A stretch of 64,000 nt of DNA from Cyclobacterium lianum (lineage in GTDB: Bacteria; Bacteroidota; Bacteroidia; Cytophagales; Cyclobacteriaceae), in assembly GCF_900143075.1 (NCBI RefSeq), contig NZ_FRCY01000022.1, positions 1,629 to 65,628 of the forward strand, read 5' to 3'. Shown here in pieces: positions 25,067 through 35,043 of this stretch. Each line of letters opens with the position of its first letter. Positions within the stretch are counted from its first letter, which is position 1. Under the pieces are notes generated by a model, which did not search any database, was not told the DNA's origin, and saw only the letters and a list, made by a program, of their open reading frames with translations. Made by a program: the position numbers and the translations under genes.

Positions 25067-26251
25067 ATGAAAAAACTTGTACTTTCATTCATCTCATTTA
25101 CCATTCTGAGCCATTTCACATTGGGTCAGGGACGGCTTTCCTACTATACGCCCACGCATTACCATGGAATTTTTTCTCAGGAGATCACGTCAGCCAGAGC
25201 ATCTGGTATGGGACACACCTATCTCACTTTAGATGGGATCGACAATGCACTTTATAATCCGGCCAGCATAGGACTGACCAAAGCAAAAATTTCGACCCAC
25301 CTGAATTATGCCCGCGGAGGCCAGGTCAGGACCAACTCTCATTTTCCCTTTTTGGGCATTACCTACCGTATCAATGATAAACTAAACCTGGGGTTCAGTG
25401 CATTCAGGTGGATAGATAACAATACCATCTGGACTACAGATATCGGTGGCAGCAACATTCCGGTAGAAAAACGAGAACAAACCATGCTCTCCGCAACGGG
25501 GGCCTACGAGCTCATCGATGACCTGTACCTCGGTGCATCAGCAGTCTACCTTTATGAAGAAGGGGTACCGGGACACATTACTTCTAAGGATTTTATTGTA
25601 AACATCGGGGCCCTGTACGAAAAGGAAGTCGATTGGATAAAAGAGGATAAACTCAAAGATCAGAAATTCAGAGCTGCTGCCAGTCTGATCAATGCCGGAA
25701 TGGACAACCAGACAGAACAAACCTATGAAGACTTATTGAACTACCGGTCCATGATTATATTTCTTTCTGCTGGCGCTTCCTATCATTTTTCTATACCGCT
25801 TGCAAATAACCTTGTGGAAGGTAAGGCCTTTTTTGATCAGACTTCCAGACAAGTGGATCTGGGAATACATCTGCAATACAGGGATGAAATACCAGGCAAG
25901 GATCCCTACAATGAGCAAGGCTACAACAGCGCCTTAGGGGCGGGGGCTGAAGCCTGGTTTTTCAATACCATAGCCATTAGAATGGGATATTATTTTGAAA
26001 AAAGACCCAAGGATATCCGATCAGAAGGGGGTGCCTGGGTAAGTACGGATAGAAAAGGATTTACCTGGGGTTATGGTGCCAGGCTACCTCTTCACCAATG
26101 GACAGAGGGACAGGTTCCGTTCAATGCAGAAGTAAACCTGGTCACCGGAAGCATTATCAATGAACTCAGAAAGGACTTCAGCCACCGTTCTCCGATCGGG
26201 GAAAACAATTTTCTTTTTGCTATGGGAGTCAATTTACAATGGGTTAAGTAG
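25067..26251 (+). CDS. Outer-membrane beta-barrel protein, PorV/PorQ-like
   Basis: 394 residues with a signal peptide ending near TLGQG (about 20). The N-terminus of the mature protein, with RASGMGHTYLTLDGIDNALYNPASIGL, resembles the start of PorV/UPF0164-type barrels, and the rest alternates aromatic and polar residues in paired strands, ending WVK at an aromatic C-terminal strand. PorV and PorQ belong to the type IX secretion machinery and attach cargo or modify the C-terminal signal, but several paralogues with other roles exist; which this is cannot be read. Transcribed after a terminator, so monocistronic. An alternative is a FadL-like transporter. Confidence 0.65.
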   Translation: MKKLVLSFISFTILSHFTLGQGRLSYYTPTHYHGIFSQEITSARASGMGHTYLTLDGIDNALYNPASIGLTKAKISTHLNYARGGQVRTNSHFPFLGITYRINDKLNLGFSAFRWIDNNTIWTTDIGGSNIPVEKREQTMLSATGAYELIDDLYLGASAVYLYEEGVPGHITSKDFIVNIGALYEKEVDWIKEDKLKDQKFRAAASLINAGMDNQTEQTYEDLLNYRSMIIFLSAGASYHFSIPLANNLVEGKAFFDQTSRQVDLGIHLQYRDEIPGKDPYNEQGYNSALGAGAEAWFFNTIAIRMGYYFEKRPKDIRSEGGAWVSTDRKGFTWGYGARLPLHQWTEGQVPFNAEVNLVTGSIINELRKDFSHRSPIGENNFLFAMGVNLQWVK

Positions 26252-26799
26252 ACCGCGAGGGTGTAGTCAATTGGAGAATTCAACCCCACAAAAAATATTT
26301 TTTACATCGGAATACAAAAAGGGAGACCGGCAGGCGGTCTCCCTCTATTTCAGGGTCCGGCTCATGGAGTGTTACAAACCTCCGATATGACAGGATTTGA
26401 GCTGCACCATCTCCGCAACCTTCCACTGTTATCCTGCATTCCTGAGGAATACGAGGTCTCGCCAAAAGACGAGATGAGGCCTGGTTTTGAAGCGGTGCTT
26501 CACTCGGCATTTTAATCAACTTGTGAAGTTTGAACATGTCGCTGAACCGAACCTTCCGTCAAATATACAATCTATTCCTGCAAACCTCAAATCAGGAGCG
26601 AAAGGGACCAGCGCCTGAACTAAATGGATGGCCTGAAAAAAACATTCCGAAAAAATTTCATGTAAATTGCCACCAAAACAACAAACTTTAAATGGTTTTA
26701 AAGTTTAATTTTACTAATTTAAATTTTACTGTTTGAAAGTGAAAATTAATGTCTTCGATAGATTTTATCAGTAAGAATCCAATTAATTGAATAATAGGA
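26252..26799. other. Intergenic region between barrel and stress-protein genes
   Basis: 548 nt. It holds the hairpin at 26321-26343 and a second hairpin around 26455-26472 (TCTCG/CGAGA). A frame of 85 codons on the minus strand across 26280-26537 has no start context or family match and is treated as spurious. The last 120 nt are AT-rich and should contain the stress-protein promoter; I found no full consensus. Confidence 0.4.
26321..26343 (+). terminator. Hairpin, probable terminator of the barrel gene
   Basis: A 9-bp perfect stem GGGAGACCG/CGGTCTCCC with a 5-nt loop, 70 nt past the barrel stop. The T-run on the plus strand is weak (TCTATTT), but on the minus strand it is followed by TTTTT, so it may work in both directions. 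The stem is nearly the same as in the terminator at 18605. Confidence 0.6.
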
Positions 26800-27723
26800 A
26801 TGTATCAAATCAAAAAGATCATTGTTTGTCTGGATCAGAGCGAAATGGACGAAACACTGGTGAAATTTGCCGCATTTATTGCAAAAATCAACCAATCCAA
26901 AAAAATTTATTTCACGAATGTCATCCGGAACCTCTCCATCCCGAAAGACATTCTTACGGAGTTTCCCAACCTTGTCAACAACATGATCGAAGAGCGGGCA
27001 AATCAGATGAAGGAGGTAGTATCCAGGAATTTCGATCCTGAGCTCAAAGTAAGCAGTTCATTCATTGTCAAGGAGGGGCAACTGTCCAAGAAAATATTAA
27101 AGCTAGCCAATGAAAAGTCTGCCGACCTGATCCTGGTAGGCCGGAAGATAAATTTGCCCGGTTCGGGTGTAGTATCGCAACGACTTGCCAGAAGGGCCTC
27201 CTGTTCGCTACTGATCGTACCGGAAAAGAGCCTGCCGAATATCAAGAAACTGCTTGTACCCAGCGATTTTTCTGACTATTCTAAAGACGCACTGGAAGAG
27301 GCCATTGAAATTGCGGAGAAAAATGAAGGGAAATCAGAGATCTTCTGCCAAAATGTGTATTCAGTTCCCTCCGGCTACCATTTTACAGGTAAATCTTACG
27401 AAGAGTTTAGCCAGATCATGCTGGAAAATGCTACCATAAGCTTCAAAAAGTTTATCCGGAAAATTGACACCAAGTCAGTAAAGATCAAAACATTGTATAC
27501 CAAGGATGAAGATGACGATCCGGTAGAAGACATCATCAAGAAGGCCCAGGAAATCAAGGCGGACATGATCATTATAGGTGCCAAGGGAAGGACTGCCGCT
27601 ACGGCCCTGTTTATAGGAAGCCTGGCAGAGCGGTTGATACAAATGAATGATAAGGTACCTCTGCTGGTCACCCGGCCCAAGGGAAAAAACGCAGGGATAA
27701 TAGAGTACATTCTCGAGATATAA
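26800..27723 (+). CDS. Universal stress protein, tandem UspA domains
   Basis: 307 residues with two UspA domains (about 1-143 and 150-300). The second keeps the ATP-binding motif G-2x-G-9x-G(S/T): GAKGRTAATALFIGS. In the first the same region reads GRKINLPGSGVVSQRLARR, so its nucleotide binding is uncertain. Tandem Usp proteins act in stress adaptation in the cytoplasm; specific role unknown. Transcribed alone. The upstream region is very AT-rich without a clear promoter. Confidence 0.9.
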   Translation: MYQIKKIIVCLDQSEMDETLVKFAAFIAKINQSKKIYFTNVIRNLSIPKDILTEFPNLVNNMIEERANQMKEVVSRNFDPELKVSSSFIVKEGQLSKKILKLANEKSADLILVGRKINLPGSGVVSQRLARRASCSLLIVPEKSLPNIKKLLVPSDFSDYSKDALEEAIEIAEKNEGKSEIFCQNVYSVPSGYHFTGKSYEEFSQIMLENATISFKKFIRKIDTKSVKIKTLYTKDEDDDPVEDIIKKAQEIKADMIIIGAKGRTAATALFIGSLAERLIQMNDKVPLLVTRPKGKNAGIIEYILEI

Positions 27724-27807
27724 TTTTTTCACATACAAAAAAAGATGTTTTAGGACTTTGAAAATATATTTCATAACTTGAAAACTGAATCAAAAAATTA
27801 CCGTATC

Positions 27808-28764
27808 ATGAGACCAAGCGCTTCTTTTTTAGTGATTATTTGCCTTTCATTCATCAGTTGGAATGCGCATTCCCAGCTACTTAACAGAATAAAAAGAGCC
27901 GCCTCAGAGGGTGTTTCCCGTGCTGTGGAGAGGACTGTCGAGAAAGAAGTTGCGAAAGCCACCCAACGACAATTGGAAAAAGCATTCAGCAATCTCTACG
28001 GAGACATGGAAACAGGAGAGAGCGGTTCTGCCGGGGGCAATTATGATTTTAGCAAAATCATGGGTTCCATCAATATGGATGTTGAAACAGAAAGTTCCTA
28101 TAACTTTTCGGGACTGGCCGTCATGGAAATAACCAGTACTGATGAAAAAGGAAAAGCCCAGGATCCCGTTGTCTTCAACTCATTTTTGTCCGAAAACCCT
28201 GATTATTTCGGGATGGAGTTTGTGGAGCAAAACCGCAAAAATGACAAAGAAAAAGCGGTGATCATTATGGATCACAAAAATGAGGCAACGATAATGCTGA
28301 TGGACAACGAAGATGGCAAATCGAGCATGGCGTTTTCCATTGACTGGGCAGGTATGATGGATGAAGCAGCCAGGATGGATGAGGAAAGCGAAAATCCATC
28401 TGCGATGAATAACGCCGATGTATCCTTTGAAAAAACCGGCAATACCAAAGAAATTCTCGGCTACACCTGTGATGAGTATCGCGTTACAAGTGAAGACATG
28501 GAAGGTACTTATTGGTTGAGCCAGTCAGCAATAGTAGGAATGGAGTCTTTCTGGAGCAAAAACAGTCCGTTTGTCACCAAAAAAATGAAAGCAGAGAATC
28601 CGGAGTATTTCAACAATCTGCCAGAGGGCAACATTCTTGAAATGGATTTTACCAGTAAAGAGGATGAAAGCAGCACACAAATGAAAATGGTTGAGATAGA
28701 CACCGGAAAATCTTCCAGTTTTGATATGGCGGACTACCCCAATGCAATGCAGGGCGCCAAATAA
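27808..28764 (+). CDS. DUF4412-containing exported protein
   Basis: 318 residues from ATG 27808. An in-frame TTG at 27778 would add ten residues and spoil the signal peptide, so it is rejected. The signal peptide ends near AHSQ (about 23). After a helical segment (RAVERTVEKEVAKATQRQLEKA) there is a beta-rich domain with KEILGYTCDEYRV, the motif that marks DUF4412, whose members are secreted or outer-membrane-associated proteins of unknown role in Bacteroidota. There are many Met/Asp/Glu residues. No operon partner is evident; folA begins 29 nt after the stop, so co-transcription is possible. Confidence 0.75.
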   Translation: MRPSASFLVIICLSFISWNAHSQLLNRIKRAASEGVSRAVERTVEKEVAKATQRQLEKAFSNLYGDMETGESGSAGGNYDFSKIMGSINMDVETESSYNFSGLAVMEITSTDEKGKAQDPVVFNSFLSENPDYFGMEFVEQNRKNDKEKAVIIMDHKNEATIMLMDNEDGKSSMAFSIDWAGMMDEAARMDEESENPSAMNNADVSFEKTGNTKEILGYTCDEYRVTSEDMEGTYWLSQSAIVGMESFWSKNSPFVTKKMKAENPEYFNNLPEGNILEMDFTSKEDESSTQMKMVEIDTGKSSSFDMADYPNAMQGAK

Positions 28765-28793
28765 ACCTATTCTGAATCCTTATTTTACTTGAA

Positions 28794-29300
28794 TTGATAG
28801 TTTCAATTATTGTAGCCAGGGCATCCAACAATGCGATCGGCATAAACGGAGACTTGCCCTGGCATCTTCCTTCTGACCTGAGGCATTTTAAAAAAACCAC
28901 CGCTGGCCATTTTGTAGTGATGGGAAGGAAGACGTTTGTCAATTTGGGAAAACCTCTTCCCGGAAGGCCGCATATAGTAGTCACCAGCAACAGCGATTTT
29001 AAAGTACCCGAAGGGCACTACGTCGCTCATGGGATTACTGAGGCCCTGGACATCGGAAGATCCAAAGGGCTGGAAAAGATTTTTATACTGGGGGGTGCGG
29101 AAATCTACAAACTGGCACTTCCACTTACGGACGAAATGATTATCACAGAGATTGATGCCCGTCCGGAAGCAGACACTTTCTTTCCGGAATTCGATCCTGA
29201 GGTCTGGGAAAAGGTTCATCAGGAAAAGGTCAGGAAAGACGAAAAAAATCCTTTTGATCATACTTTTGTTACCTACAGGCGCATCGGTAAACCCCGCTAG
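28794..29300 (+). CDS. folA: Dihydrofolate reductase
   Basis: 168 residues. Reduces dihydrofolate to tetrahydrofolate with NADPH, in the cytoplasm. Motifs: GINGDLPWHLPSDLRHFKK (active-site region), VVMGRKTF, and ILGGAEIYKLALPL. The gene starts with TTG at 28794: the family begins with M-x-x-S-hydrophobic runs and this is the only codon that gives that N-terminus; the next ATG lies after the NADPH site. It starts 29 nt after the DUF4412 stop. A usual-size enzyme. Confidence 0.9.
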   Translation: MIVSIIVARASNNAIGINGDLPWHLPSDLRHFKKTTAGHFVVMGRKTFVNLGKPLPGRPHIVVTSNSDFKVPEGHYVAHGITEALDIGRSKGLEKIFILGGAEIYKLALPLTDEMIITEIDARPEADTFFPEFDPEVWEKVHQEKVRKDEKNPFDHTFVTYRRIGKPR

Positions 29301-29370
29301 CAAACTTTTTGCTGGCATCGTGAGCGGAAATATAATTTAACGAAAGAACGCTACCTAAGCGCAAACTTTT

Positions 29371-29378
29371 TAATTTTG
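29371..29378 (+). promoter_or_regulatory. Candidate -7 element of cinA
   Basis: TAATTTTG matches TAnnTTTG exactly; the start of transcription would be near 29385, 19 nt before the cinA ATG. No TTTG at the usual spacing was seen. Confidence 0.5.
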
Positions 29379-29403
29379 ACCATCAATCCTCAAAACTGAC
29401 CTC

Positions 29404-30663
29404 ATGTACCAAGCCATAACCGCCGAGATCGTTTCCATAGGTGATGAACTACTTTATGGACAGATTCTTGACACCAACAGCAAGTGGATCAGTGAAGAAT
29501 TGGACAGAATAGGCGTTAGAGTTGTCAGAAAAACGACCGTGGGTGACGACCAAGCCTCAATGCTACAAGCCTTTTCTTCCGCTGCTCAAAAAGTAGATAT
29601 TGTATTGATGACCGGTGGACTAGGCCCCACTAAGGATGACCTGACCAAAAATGTCCTGAGCCATTTTTTTGGTTCAGAACTAAAATTATTCCCGGAAGCA
29701 CTGGAAGATGTCAGAAGTTTGTTTGAAAGCAGAGGTAGAGCGTTGTCCGCTACCAACCGTAATCAGGCCTATTTACCTGCAAACTGCCAGTACATCAAAA
29801 ACGCTGTTGGCACAGCGCCGGGCATGTGGTTTGAAGAAAAGGGCAGCATTTGGATGTCTATGCCGGGAGTGCCACATGAGATGAAGTACTTGATGGAGAA
29901 GGCGGTGATTCCCCGGCTAAAAGATAAGTTTACGCTGCCGGTAATTTACCACAAACTGATCAAGACGGTAGGTATTGGGGAGAGCTGGCTTTCAGATATC
30001 ATTTCGGACTGGGAGAGGCAGTTACCTTCCCATATCCGCCTGGCATACCTTCCTTCTCTGGGGGAAGTGAAGTTGAGGCTTACCGGTTTTGGTACGGAAC
30101 AGCAGCAAATTACCAGCGAAGTGGAGGAACAAATCGAAGGCTTGCTTCCATTGATTGCACCTTATGTATACGGCTTCAACACAGACAGCCTGGCTTCTGC
30201 CATAGGGCATTTGCTTGTCCAGAAAAGAAAAACAGTTGCGCTTGCAGAAAGCTGCTCCGGAGGATATATCAGCCACCTGATCACTGGAAACGCCGGTTCG
30301 AGCGAATACTTTAATGGGGCGGTAGTACCCTATCACAATGCATTCAAGGCATCTATTTTGGGTGTATCCGAGGCAACACTAGCCCGGAAAGGTGCCGTCA
30401 GTGAAGAAACTGTACAGGAAATGGCAAAAAAGGTACGCCTGAAATTTGATGCCGATTACGGTCTTTCCTCCAGTGGAATAGCCGGCCCGGGAGGGGGGAC
30501 AGCATCTAAACCGGTAGGTTTGGTATGGATTGCCTGCGATGACGGCCGGACTTGCCATACCCGCAAACTCCAGCTTACCCAGGACCGAACCGTAAATATC
30601 CAGCTCACAGCAGTAGCCGCATTAAACTTATTGAGAGAGACGATTATACAAAAATCAGAATAA
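29404..30663 (+). CDS. cinA: CinA-like protein (nicotinamide nucleotide deamidase / pyrophosphatase family)
   Basis: 419 residues: an N-terminal molybdopterin-binding-like COG1058 domain (about 1-250; IGDELLYGQILDTNSKWI, MTGGLGPTKDD) and a C-terminal CinA amidase domain (about 260-415; ALAESCSGGYISHLITG, then GIAGPGGG). Family knowledge: the C-terminal domain deamidates nicotinamide mononucleotide in NAD recycling; the N-terminal one hydrolyses ADP-ribose in some members. Full length. Predicted promoter at 29371. Confidence 0.9.
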   Translation: MYQAITAEIVSIGDELLYGQILDTNSKWISEELDRIGVRVVRKTTVGDDQASMLQAFSSAAQKVDIVLMTGGLGPTKDDLTKNVLSHFFGSELKLFPEALEDVRSLFESRGRALSATNRNQAYLPANCQYIKNAVGTAPGMWFEEKGSIWMSMPGVPHEMKYLMEKAVIPRLKDKFTLPVIYHKLIKTVGIGESWLSDIISDWERQLPSHIRLAYLPSLGEVKLRLTGFGTEQQQITSEVEEQIEGLLPLIAPYVYGFNTDSLASAIGHLLVQKRKTVALAESCSGGYISHLITGNAGSSEYFNGAVVPYHNAFKASILGVSEATLARKGAVSEETVQEMAKKVRLKFDADYGLSSSGIAGPGGGTASKPVGLVWIACDDGRTCHTRKLQLTQDRTVNIQLTAVAALNLLRETIIQKSE

Positions 30664-30680
30664 ATTTTAATCAGATTCCT

Positions 30681-30711
30681 TTTGCAAAATAATGACTTAA
30701 ATTTAGTTTTA
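30681..30711 (+). promoter_or_regulatory. Candidate promoter of the E2 acyltransferase gene
   Basis: TTTG (30681-30684), a spacer of exactly 19 nt, then TAGTTTTA (30704-30711; one mismatch to TAnnTTTG). It gives a leader of about 150 nt that contains two hairpins. Confidence 0.6.
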
Positions 30712-30748
30712 TGTCCGGGGCGGATATTACAGGGAGCCGACAAGGGTA

Positions 30749-30830
30749 AAATATTCAATGCAAAATCCAGACAATGAATATTTGAAATTGTCAGAGACGC
30801 TTCCTGGTTAGCATCGGGACGGGCTCTGAC
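30749..30830 (+). promoter_or_regulatory. Two hairpins in the leader of the E2 gene
   Basis: Perfect inverted repeats AAATATTCA/TGAATATTT (30749-30757 with 30775-30783) and GTCAGAG/CTCTGAC (30790-30796 with 30824-30830) lie between the predicted promoter and the ATG at 30870. No known riboswitch pattern was recognised. They may be regulatory RNA structure or, for the first, an operator. Confidence 0.4.
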
Positions 30831-30869
30831 CGATGAACAGGAATTGTAAACAATTGAAAGCAATAAGCT

Positions 30870-32153
30870 ATGGCAACAGTTGAAATGGTGATGCCCAAAA
30901 TGGGAGAAAGCATTATGGAAGGCACTATTCTTTCCTGGCTGAAAAAAGAAGGGGATACGATCGAACAGGACGAATCTGTCCTGGAAGTCGCTACTGACAA
31001 GGTAGATACAGAAGTCCCGGCTACCCATAGCGGAACACTCAAATCGATTCTTGCAAAGGAAGGCGAGGTGGTCGAAGTCGGCAAACCTATAGCGCTTATC
31101 GAAGTGAATGATGATCAGCAAACAGATTTCCCGAAGGATCAGCCTGCAGAGACAGCTACGAAACCTCCACTGACAGAACAGGAGATATTGCAAGACGTGC
31201 CGGAATTCACGTCTCTTATCCTTGGATCGGAGTCGTCCGGAAAAAAAACAGAAAACAGCCGTTTTTACTCTCCACTAGTACAGAGCATTGCCAAAGCAGA
31301 AAATATCAGTCCGCGTGAGCTGGATCAAATACCTGGAACCGGAAAAAATGGGAGGGTCACCAAACATGATATGCTGGCCTTTGTAGAACACAGAAAAGCA
31401 GGTGGGGCTATATCGGGGGCGGTATCTCGCGACTCCGGAGAGGCGGCAGACGAAATCATAGAGATGGACCGGATGCGCAAAATGATAGCCCAGCGCATGT
31501 TGGATTCGAAAAATATTTCCGCGCACGTCACTTCATTCGTCGAAGCGGACCTAACCCCAATCGTGCTTTTTAGAAATAAAATCAAAGAGCAATACAGAAA
31601 GAAAGAAGGAGAAGGCATTACGTTCACTCCATTTTTTGTGATGGCTATCGCCAAAGCCCTCAGGGACTATCCCATGATCAATATTTCGGTAGATGGCGAC
31701 AAGATCATTAAAAAACAGAACATCAATATCGGGATTGCTGTGGCGCTGGCAAATGGGAATCTGATCGTGCCGGTGATCAAAAATGCAGACCGCTACAACC
31801 TTACCGGCCTGTCTAAAAAGATCAACGACCTCGCACTACGAGCCAGGGAAAATCGACTCCATGCAGACGAACTTAAGGGTGGTACCTATACCCTATCCAA
31901 TATAGGCTCCTTTGGCAATATCATGGGGACTCCCATTATCGTGCAGCCCCAGGTGGCGATTCTCGCAGTAGGCACTATAACCAAAAAACCTGCTGTGATC
32001 GAAACACCCACCGGAGATACAATAGGTATCCGGCACAAGATGATCCTGTCACACTCCTATGACCACCGGGTAATAGATGGCGCCCTGGGAGGTATGTTTG
32101 TAAAAAAGGTCGCCGATTATCTGGAAAGCTTCGACATGGATACCACAATTTGA
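30870..32153 (+). CDS. Dihydrolipoamide acyltransferase (E2) of a 2-oxoacid dehydrogenase complex
   Basis: 427 residues: one N-terminal lipoyl domain (about 1-78, lipoylated Lys in ATDKVDTEV), a peripheral subunit-binding domain (about 128-165, FYSPLVQSIAKAENI and GTGKNGRVTKHDML) and the catalytic core (about 190-427) with SHSYDHRVIDG at the active site. Which complex (branched-chain, pyruvate, oxoglutarate) is not decided by this sequence; in this phylum the fused E1 usually lies elsewhere, and no E1 or E3 gene is adjacent. It ends 1 nt from the stop of the convergent kinase gene, so the two transcripts must overlap or end within each other. Confidence 0.9.
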   Translation: MATVEMVMPKMGESIMEGTILSWLKKEGDTIEQDESVLEVATDKVDTEVPATHSGTLKSILAKEGEVVEVGKPIALIEVNDDQQTDFPKDQPAETATKPPLTEQEILQDVPEFTSLILGSESSGKKTENSRFYSPLVQSIAKAENISPRELDQIPGTGKNGRVTKHDMLAFVEHRKAGGAISGAVSRDSGEAADEIIEMDRMRKMIAQRMLDSKNISAHVTSFVEADLTPIVLFRNKIKEQYRKKEGEGITFTPFFVMAIAKALRDYPMINISVDGDKIIKKQNINIGIAVALANGNLIVPVIKNADRYNLTGLSKKINDLALRARENRLHADELKGGTYTLSNIGSFGNIMGTPIIVQPQVAILAVGTITKKPAVIETPTGDTIGIRHKMILSHSYDHRVIDGALGGMFVKKVADYLESFDMDTTI

Positions 32154-32154
32154 A

Positions 32155-35043
32155 TCATTTAAAAATTGACATCCCACACTCCCTGATTTTATCTACGATC
32201 TGCTGGATTTTTACCGGTTTTGTGAGGTAGTCTGACATGCCAATCTCAAGTGCTTTCTCTATATCATCCTTAAATACGCCTGCAGACAAGCCTACAATTT
32301 TTACGGTATCACCGTTTGGTAGGGTCCTGATGATTTTAGTCGCATCCATACCATTCATCCCGGGCATCTGATTGTCCATAAAGATCAAATCAAATTTCTT
32401 TTGCTTAACACTATTCACAGCCTCCATGCCATTAAGCGCGATATCAGGGTCATAGCCCATTTGCTCCAGCAGCATGACCATAAATTTCAGGTTGATGTCA
32501 TTATCCTCAACTACCAGTATTTTTAAGGGGTAATCTTCAGCCAGGCGCTCAAAGTCAGCGGGCTCCTCAGTACTGGATTTCAGAGGTAAGGACTTGTTTT
32601 CTTCTCCGTTGATATGAGAAATAAGCGTAAAAGTAAACGTCGATCCCACCCCCAATTCACTTTCTATTTGCAATACCCCTCCCATCAACTCGATAAGTTT
32701 ATTGGCAATCGCAAGTCCAAGGCCAGTGCCTTTGTATTCTCCATTGGAGGCGGCACCGACCTGGGTAAATGGCTTGGTGAGTTCAGGGAGTTTCTCCTGA
32801 TCAATCCCAACCCCGTCATCTTTAACCGAACAGGATAAAATAAGGTTGTTGGTAAATAATTTTTCTCCCTTAAGCGAAACCCGGATCTCTCCTCCTCTTT
32901 GCGAGTATTTAATCGCATTTCCGATGATATTGAAAAATATTTGGGCCAGCTTATCCTTGTCCAATACAATATTTTCGGGCAGGGAATCATCTATATTTAC
33001 CTGAATTTTCAACGACTTTTCTCTGGCCATGCCCGAAAAAATATTGGAAATGCGTTCCATCTCCTGTTCCAGATTAAACAATACCGGATAAAGCTCCATT
33101 TTGCCGGCTTCGATTTTTGAATAATCCAGGATGTCATTTACAATATGCAACAAGGACTCGCCGGAATCTCCGATAATGGACAACAATTCTTTCTGTTCTT
33201 TAGAAAGCTGGGTTTTAAAAAGCAAACCGGTGATACCCAGCAAGCCGTTCAATGGCGTCCTGATCTCATGACTCATGTTGGCCAGAAAGTTGGATTTTTC
33301 TTTATTGGCTACTTCGGCCTCTTCTTTGGCTTCTCTCAATCCTTTCTCCCACAATTTCTGCCCGGTAATGTCCCTGGCTACTGACATCATTCGCCCCTCG
33401 TCCAGTTTAAAAAACCGAACTTCGAAAAATCTTCTGCCGATATCCAGAAAAAGATCCAGTTCTTCTGTCTGCATTTTCCCTGTCATCACGGCTCGCCGGA
33501 ATGCACGCATGGCCTTTTCACCGGATTCTCCGGTCAGTATATCATTGATATTTTTCCCAAGAGATCTTTGGGGTGGCTGTAAAAGAAATTCATCGTTTTG
33601 AACATAGTAATCCAGAAAGTCACCCCGGTTATTGTAGATAAAAATAATGTCTGGCAGACTGTTTAAAACAGATCTAAGTCTGTTTTCGCTCCTGATCAAT
33701 TCCTGATCGGCAATGTATTTGTCATGAATATCAGAACATATCCCTACGTCTCCGGAAAACTTTCCCTCCTCGTCGTATATCAGCTTGTCAAATATTTTAA
33801 CCCTCACCGGCCCGCCGGTCTTTCTATTCATTGTTGCCTCATAATAGAAAAAGTCCTTTCCAGCCTCAATTGCCTCCTTTTTGGTTTTTAAAAAATCATC
33901 AGCATCCTCATTCATCAGCTCCGAGGGGCTTAAGTCTGAATATTCTTGCGGGGTGAAACCCAACACCTCCTTTACGTTATCGCTCACCTGGTAGGTTTTC
34001 CATTGCCTGTCGTGGTAATAAATAAAACCCTTGGATTGCTGAAGCAAAATCGTTTGTTGTTTTAAAAGTTGGTCCAAATCCCTGGATTTTTTCTCCAGCA
34101 GGAGGTTATTTTCACTGGTCACCTTATAATACCTTGACAAAAAATATACGAACAACAGCAACAGCGCAAAAAGAGAAAGAAAAAAATAAAAGTAGGTACC
34201 GAAAATTCCGGTGACAATGGTAGCCTTGTCCTGAGAAAATACAAAAGCAAAAGAAGTTTCTAATTTTGACAGGGAAAACGGATACTGAATTAGTAGACTT
34301 TTTTTAATTTTCTCGTTTTCTACGAATTGGACCCACCCTTCATATTCACCCCTAAGCCCTCCTTCTATTTCTCTGCTGAGAGCAGCCTGAAGTGAGTTGT
34401 CCAGGTAAACTCCACCGCTGATAGTACCGCCGGCCGGGTTGAGCAAATCCCCTTTCATGTAGATCAACTTGTGGGTATCGGGACCTAGATAATAATTGGT
34501 GAGATGGTTGATAAAGTACTTCTCCAGATTGAGCTTTACCAGTAGGGTCACATTTCCCCGATCTGACCTGATCCTGAAACAATCGGTACAGGTGTCCTCA
34601 CCTATTGGCATGTAGGGCCGCTCCGCCAAAAAATAATTGGCATCAGAAACATGGTATTTTCTGGAAACCCCACTACCCTCGATAATTAGCGTATCGATAA
34701 GATTGATGTAGTTGTTCAACATCCTGCGCACCCTTGTTTCGTCTACAGAATTTTCCGAAGCATTACCCGCTGCCATCAGGGAGGCTTCCTGATTATTGGC
34801 AAAAAAGATGAGGTCGTCGTTCAGGCTATTGAACTTCCGCTGGGCTTCATTTGCCGCCAGCTCAACTTGTTTATTTAGGAAAATTTTTCTGTTTTCAATA
34901 AGGTTCTCCGACAGGGAGCGGTAAAAGAAAAATGCAAGCATGATGGTGAATAAAATCGCCACAATACTCGACCCGATCAGCCACCAAAACTTACTTGTCT
35001 GCCTATGGTCAAAATCCAAATTGAACTCCATATCACTAATCAT
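32155..35043 (-). CDS. Hybrid sensor histidine kinase with extracytoplasmic sensor and C-terminal receiver
   Basis: 962 residues: membrane helix (about 24-44), a periplasmic sensor (about 45-280, with a CTDC pair), second helix (about 285-305), two PAS domains (about 340-450 and 460-570, with PAC-like tails), HisKA (phospho-His in [13 protein letters not shown], about 590), HATPase_c ([21 protein letters not shown]) and a C-terminal receiver (phospho-Asp in [13 protein letters not shown], conserved Lys in LTKPVK). There is no output domain, so it must pass phosphate on through an Hpt protein. The start overlaps the end of the Cache lipoprotein gene by 8 nt (ATGATTAG). Co-encoding suggests that the lipoprotein feeds it a signal. 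Confidence 0.9.
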   Translation of the reverse strand: MISDMEFNLDFDHRQTSKFWWLIGSSIVAILFTIMLAFFFYRSLSENLIENRKIFLNKQVELAANEAQRKFNSLNDDLIFFANNQEASLMAAGNASENSVDETRVRRMLNNYINLIDTLIIEGSGVSRKYHVSDANYFLAERPYMPIGEDTCTDCFRIRSDRGNVTLLVKLNLEKYFINHLTNYYLGPDTHKLIYMKGDLLNPAGGTISGGVYLDNSLQAALSREIEGGLRGEYEGWVQFVENEKIKKSLLIQYPFSLSKLETSFAFVFSQDKATIVTGIFGTYFYFFLSLFALLLLFVYFLSRYYKVTSENNLLLEKKSRDLDQLLKQQTILLQQSKGFIYYHDRQWKTYQVSDNVKEVLGFTPQEYSDLSPSELMNEDADDFLKTKKEAIEAGKDFFYYEATMNRKTGGPVRVKIFDKLIYDEEGKFSGDVGICSDIHDKYIADQELIRSENRLRSVLNSLPDIIFIYNNRGDFLDYYVQNDEFLLQPPQRSLGKNINDILTGESGEKAMRAFRRAVMTGKMQTEELDLFLDIGRRFFEVRFFKLDEGRMMSVARDITGQKLWEKGLREAKEEAEVANKEKSNFLANMSHEIRTPLNGLLGITGLLFKTQLSKEQKELLSIIGDSGESLLHIVNDILDYSKIEAGKMELYPVLFNLEQEMERISNIFSGMAREKSLKIQVNIDDSLPENIVLDKDKLAQIFFNIIGNAIKYSQRGGEIRVSLKGEKLFTNNLILSCSVKDDGVGIDQEKLPELTKPFTQVGAASNGEYKGTGLGLAIANKLIELMGGVLQIESELGVGSTFTFTLISHINGEENKSLPLKSSTEEPADFERLAEDYPLKILVVEDNDINLKFMVMLLEQMGYDPDIALNGMEAVNSVKQKKFDLIFMDNQMPGMNGMDATKIIRTLPNGDTVKIVGLSAGVFKDDIEKALEIGMSDYLTKPVKIQQIVDKIRECGMSIFK

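Noticed and set aside
26280-26537. 85-codon minus-strand frame
   Set aside because: It runs through the hairpin at 26321 and has no family features, start context or coupled neighbour.
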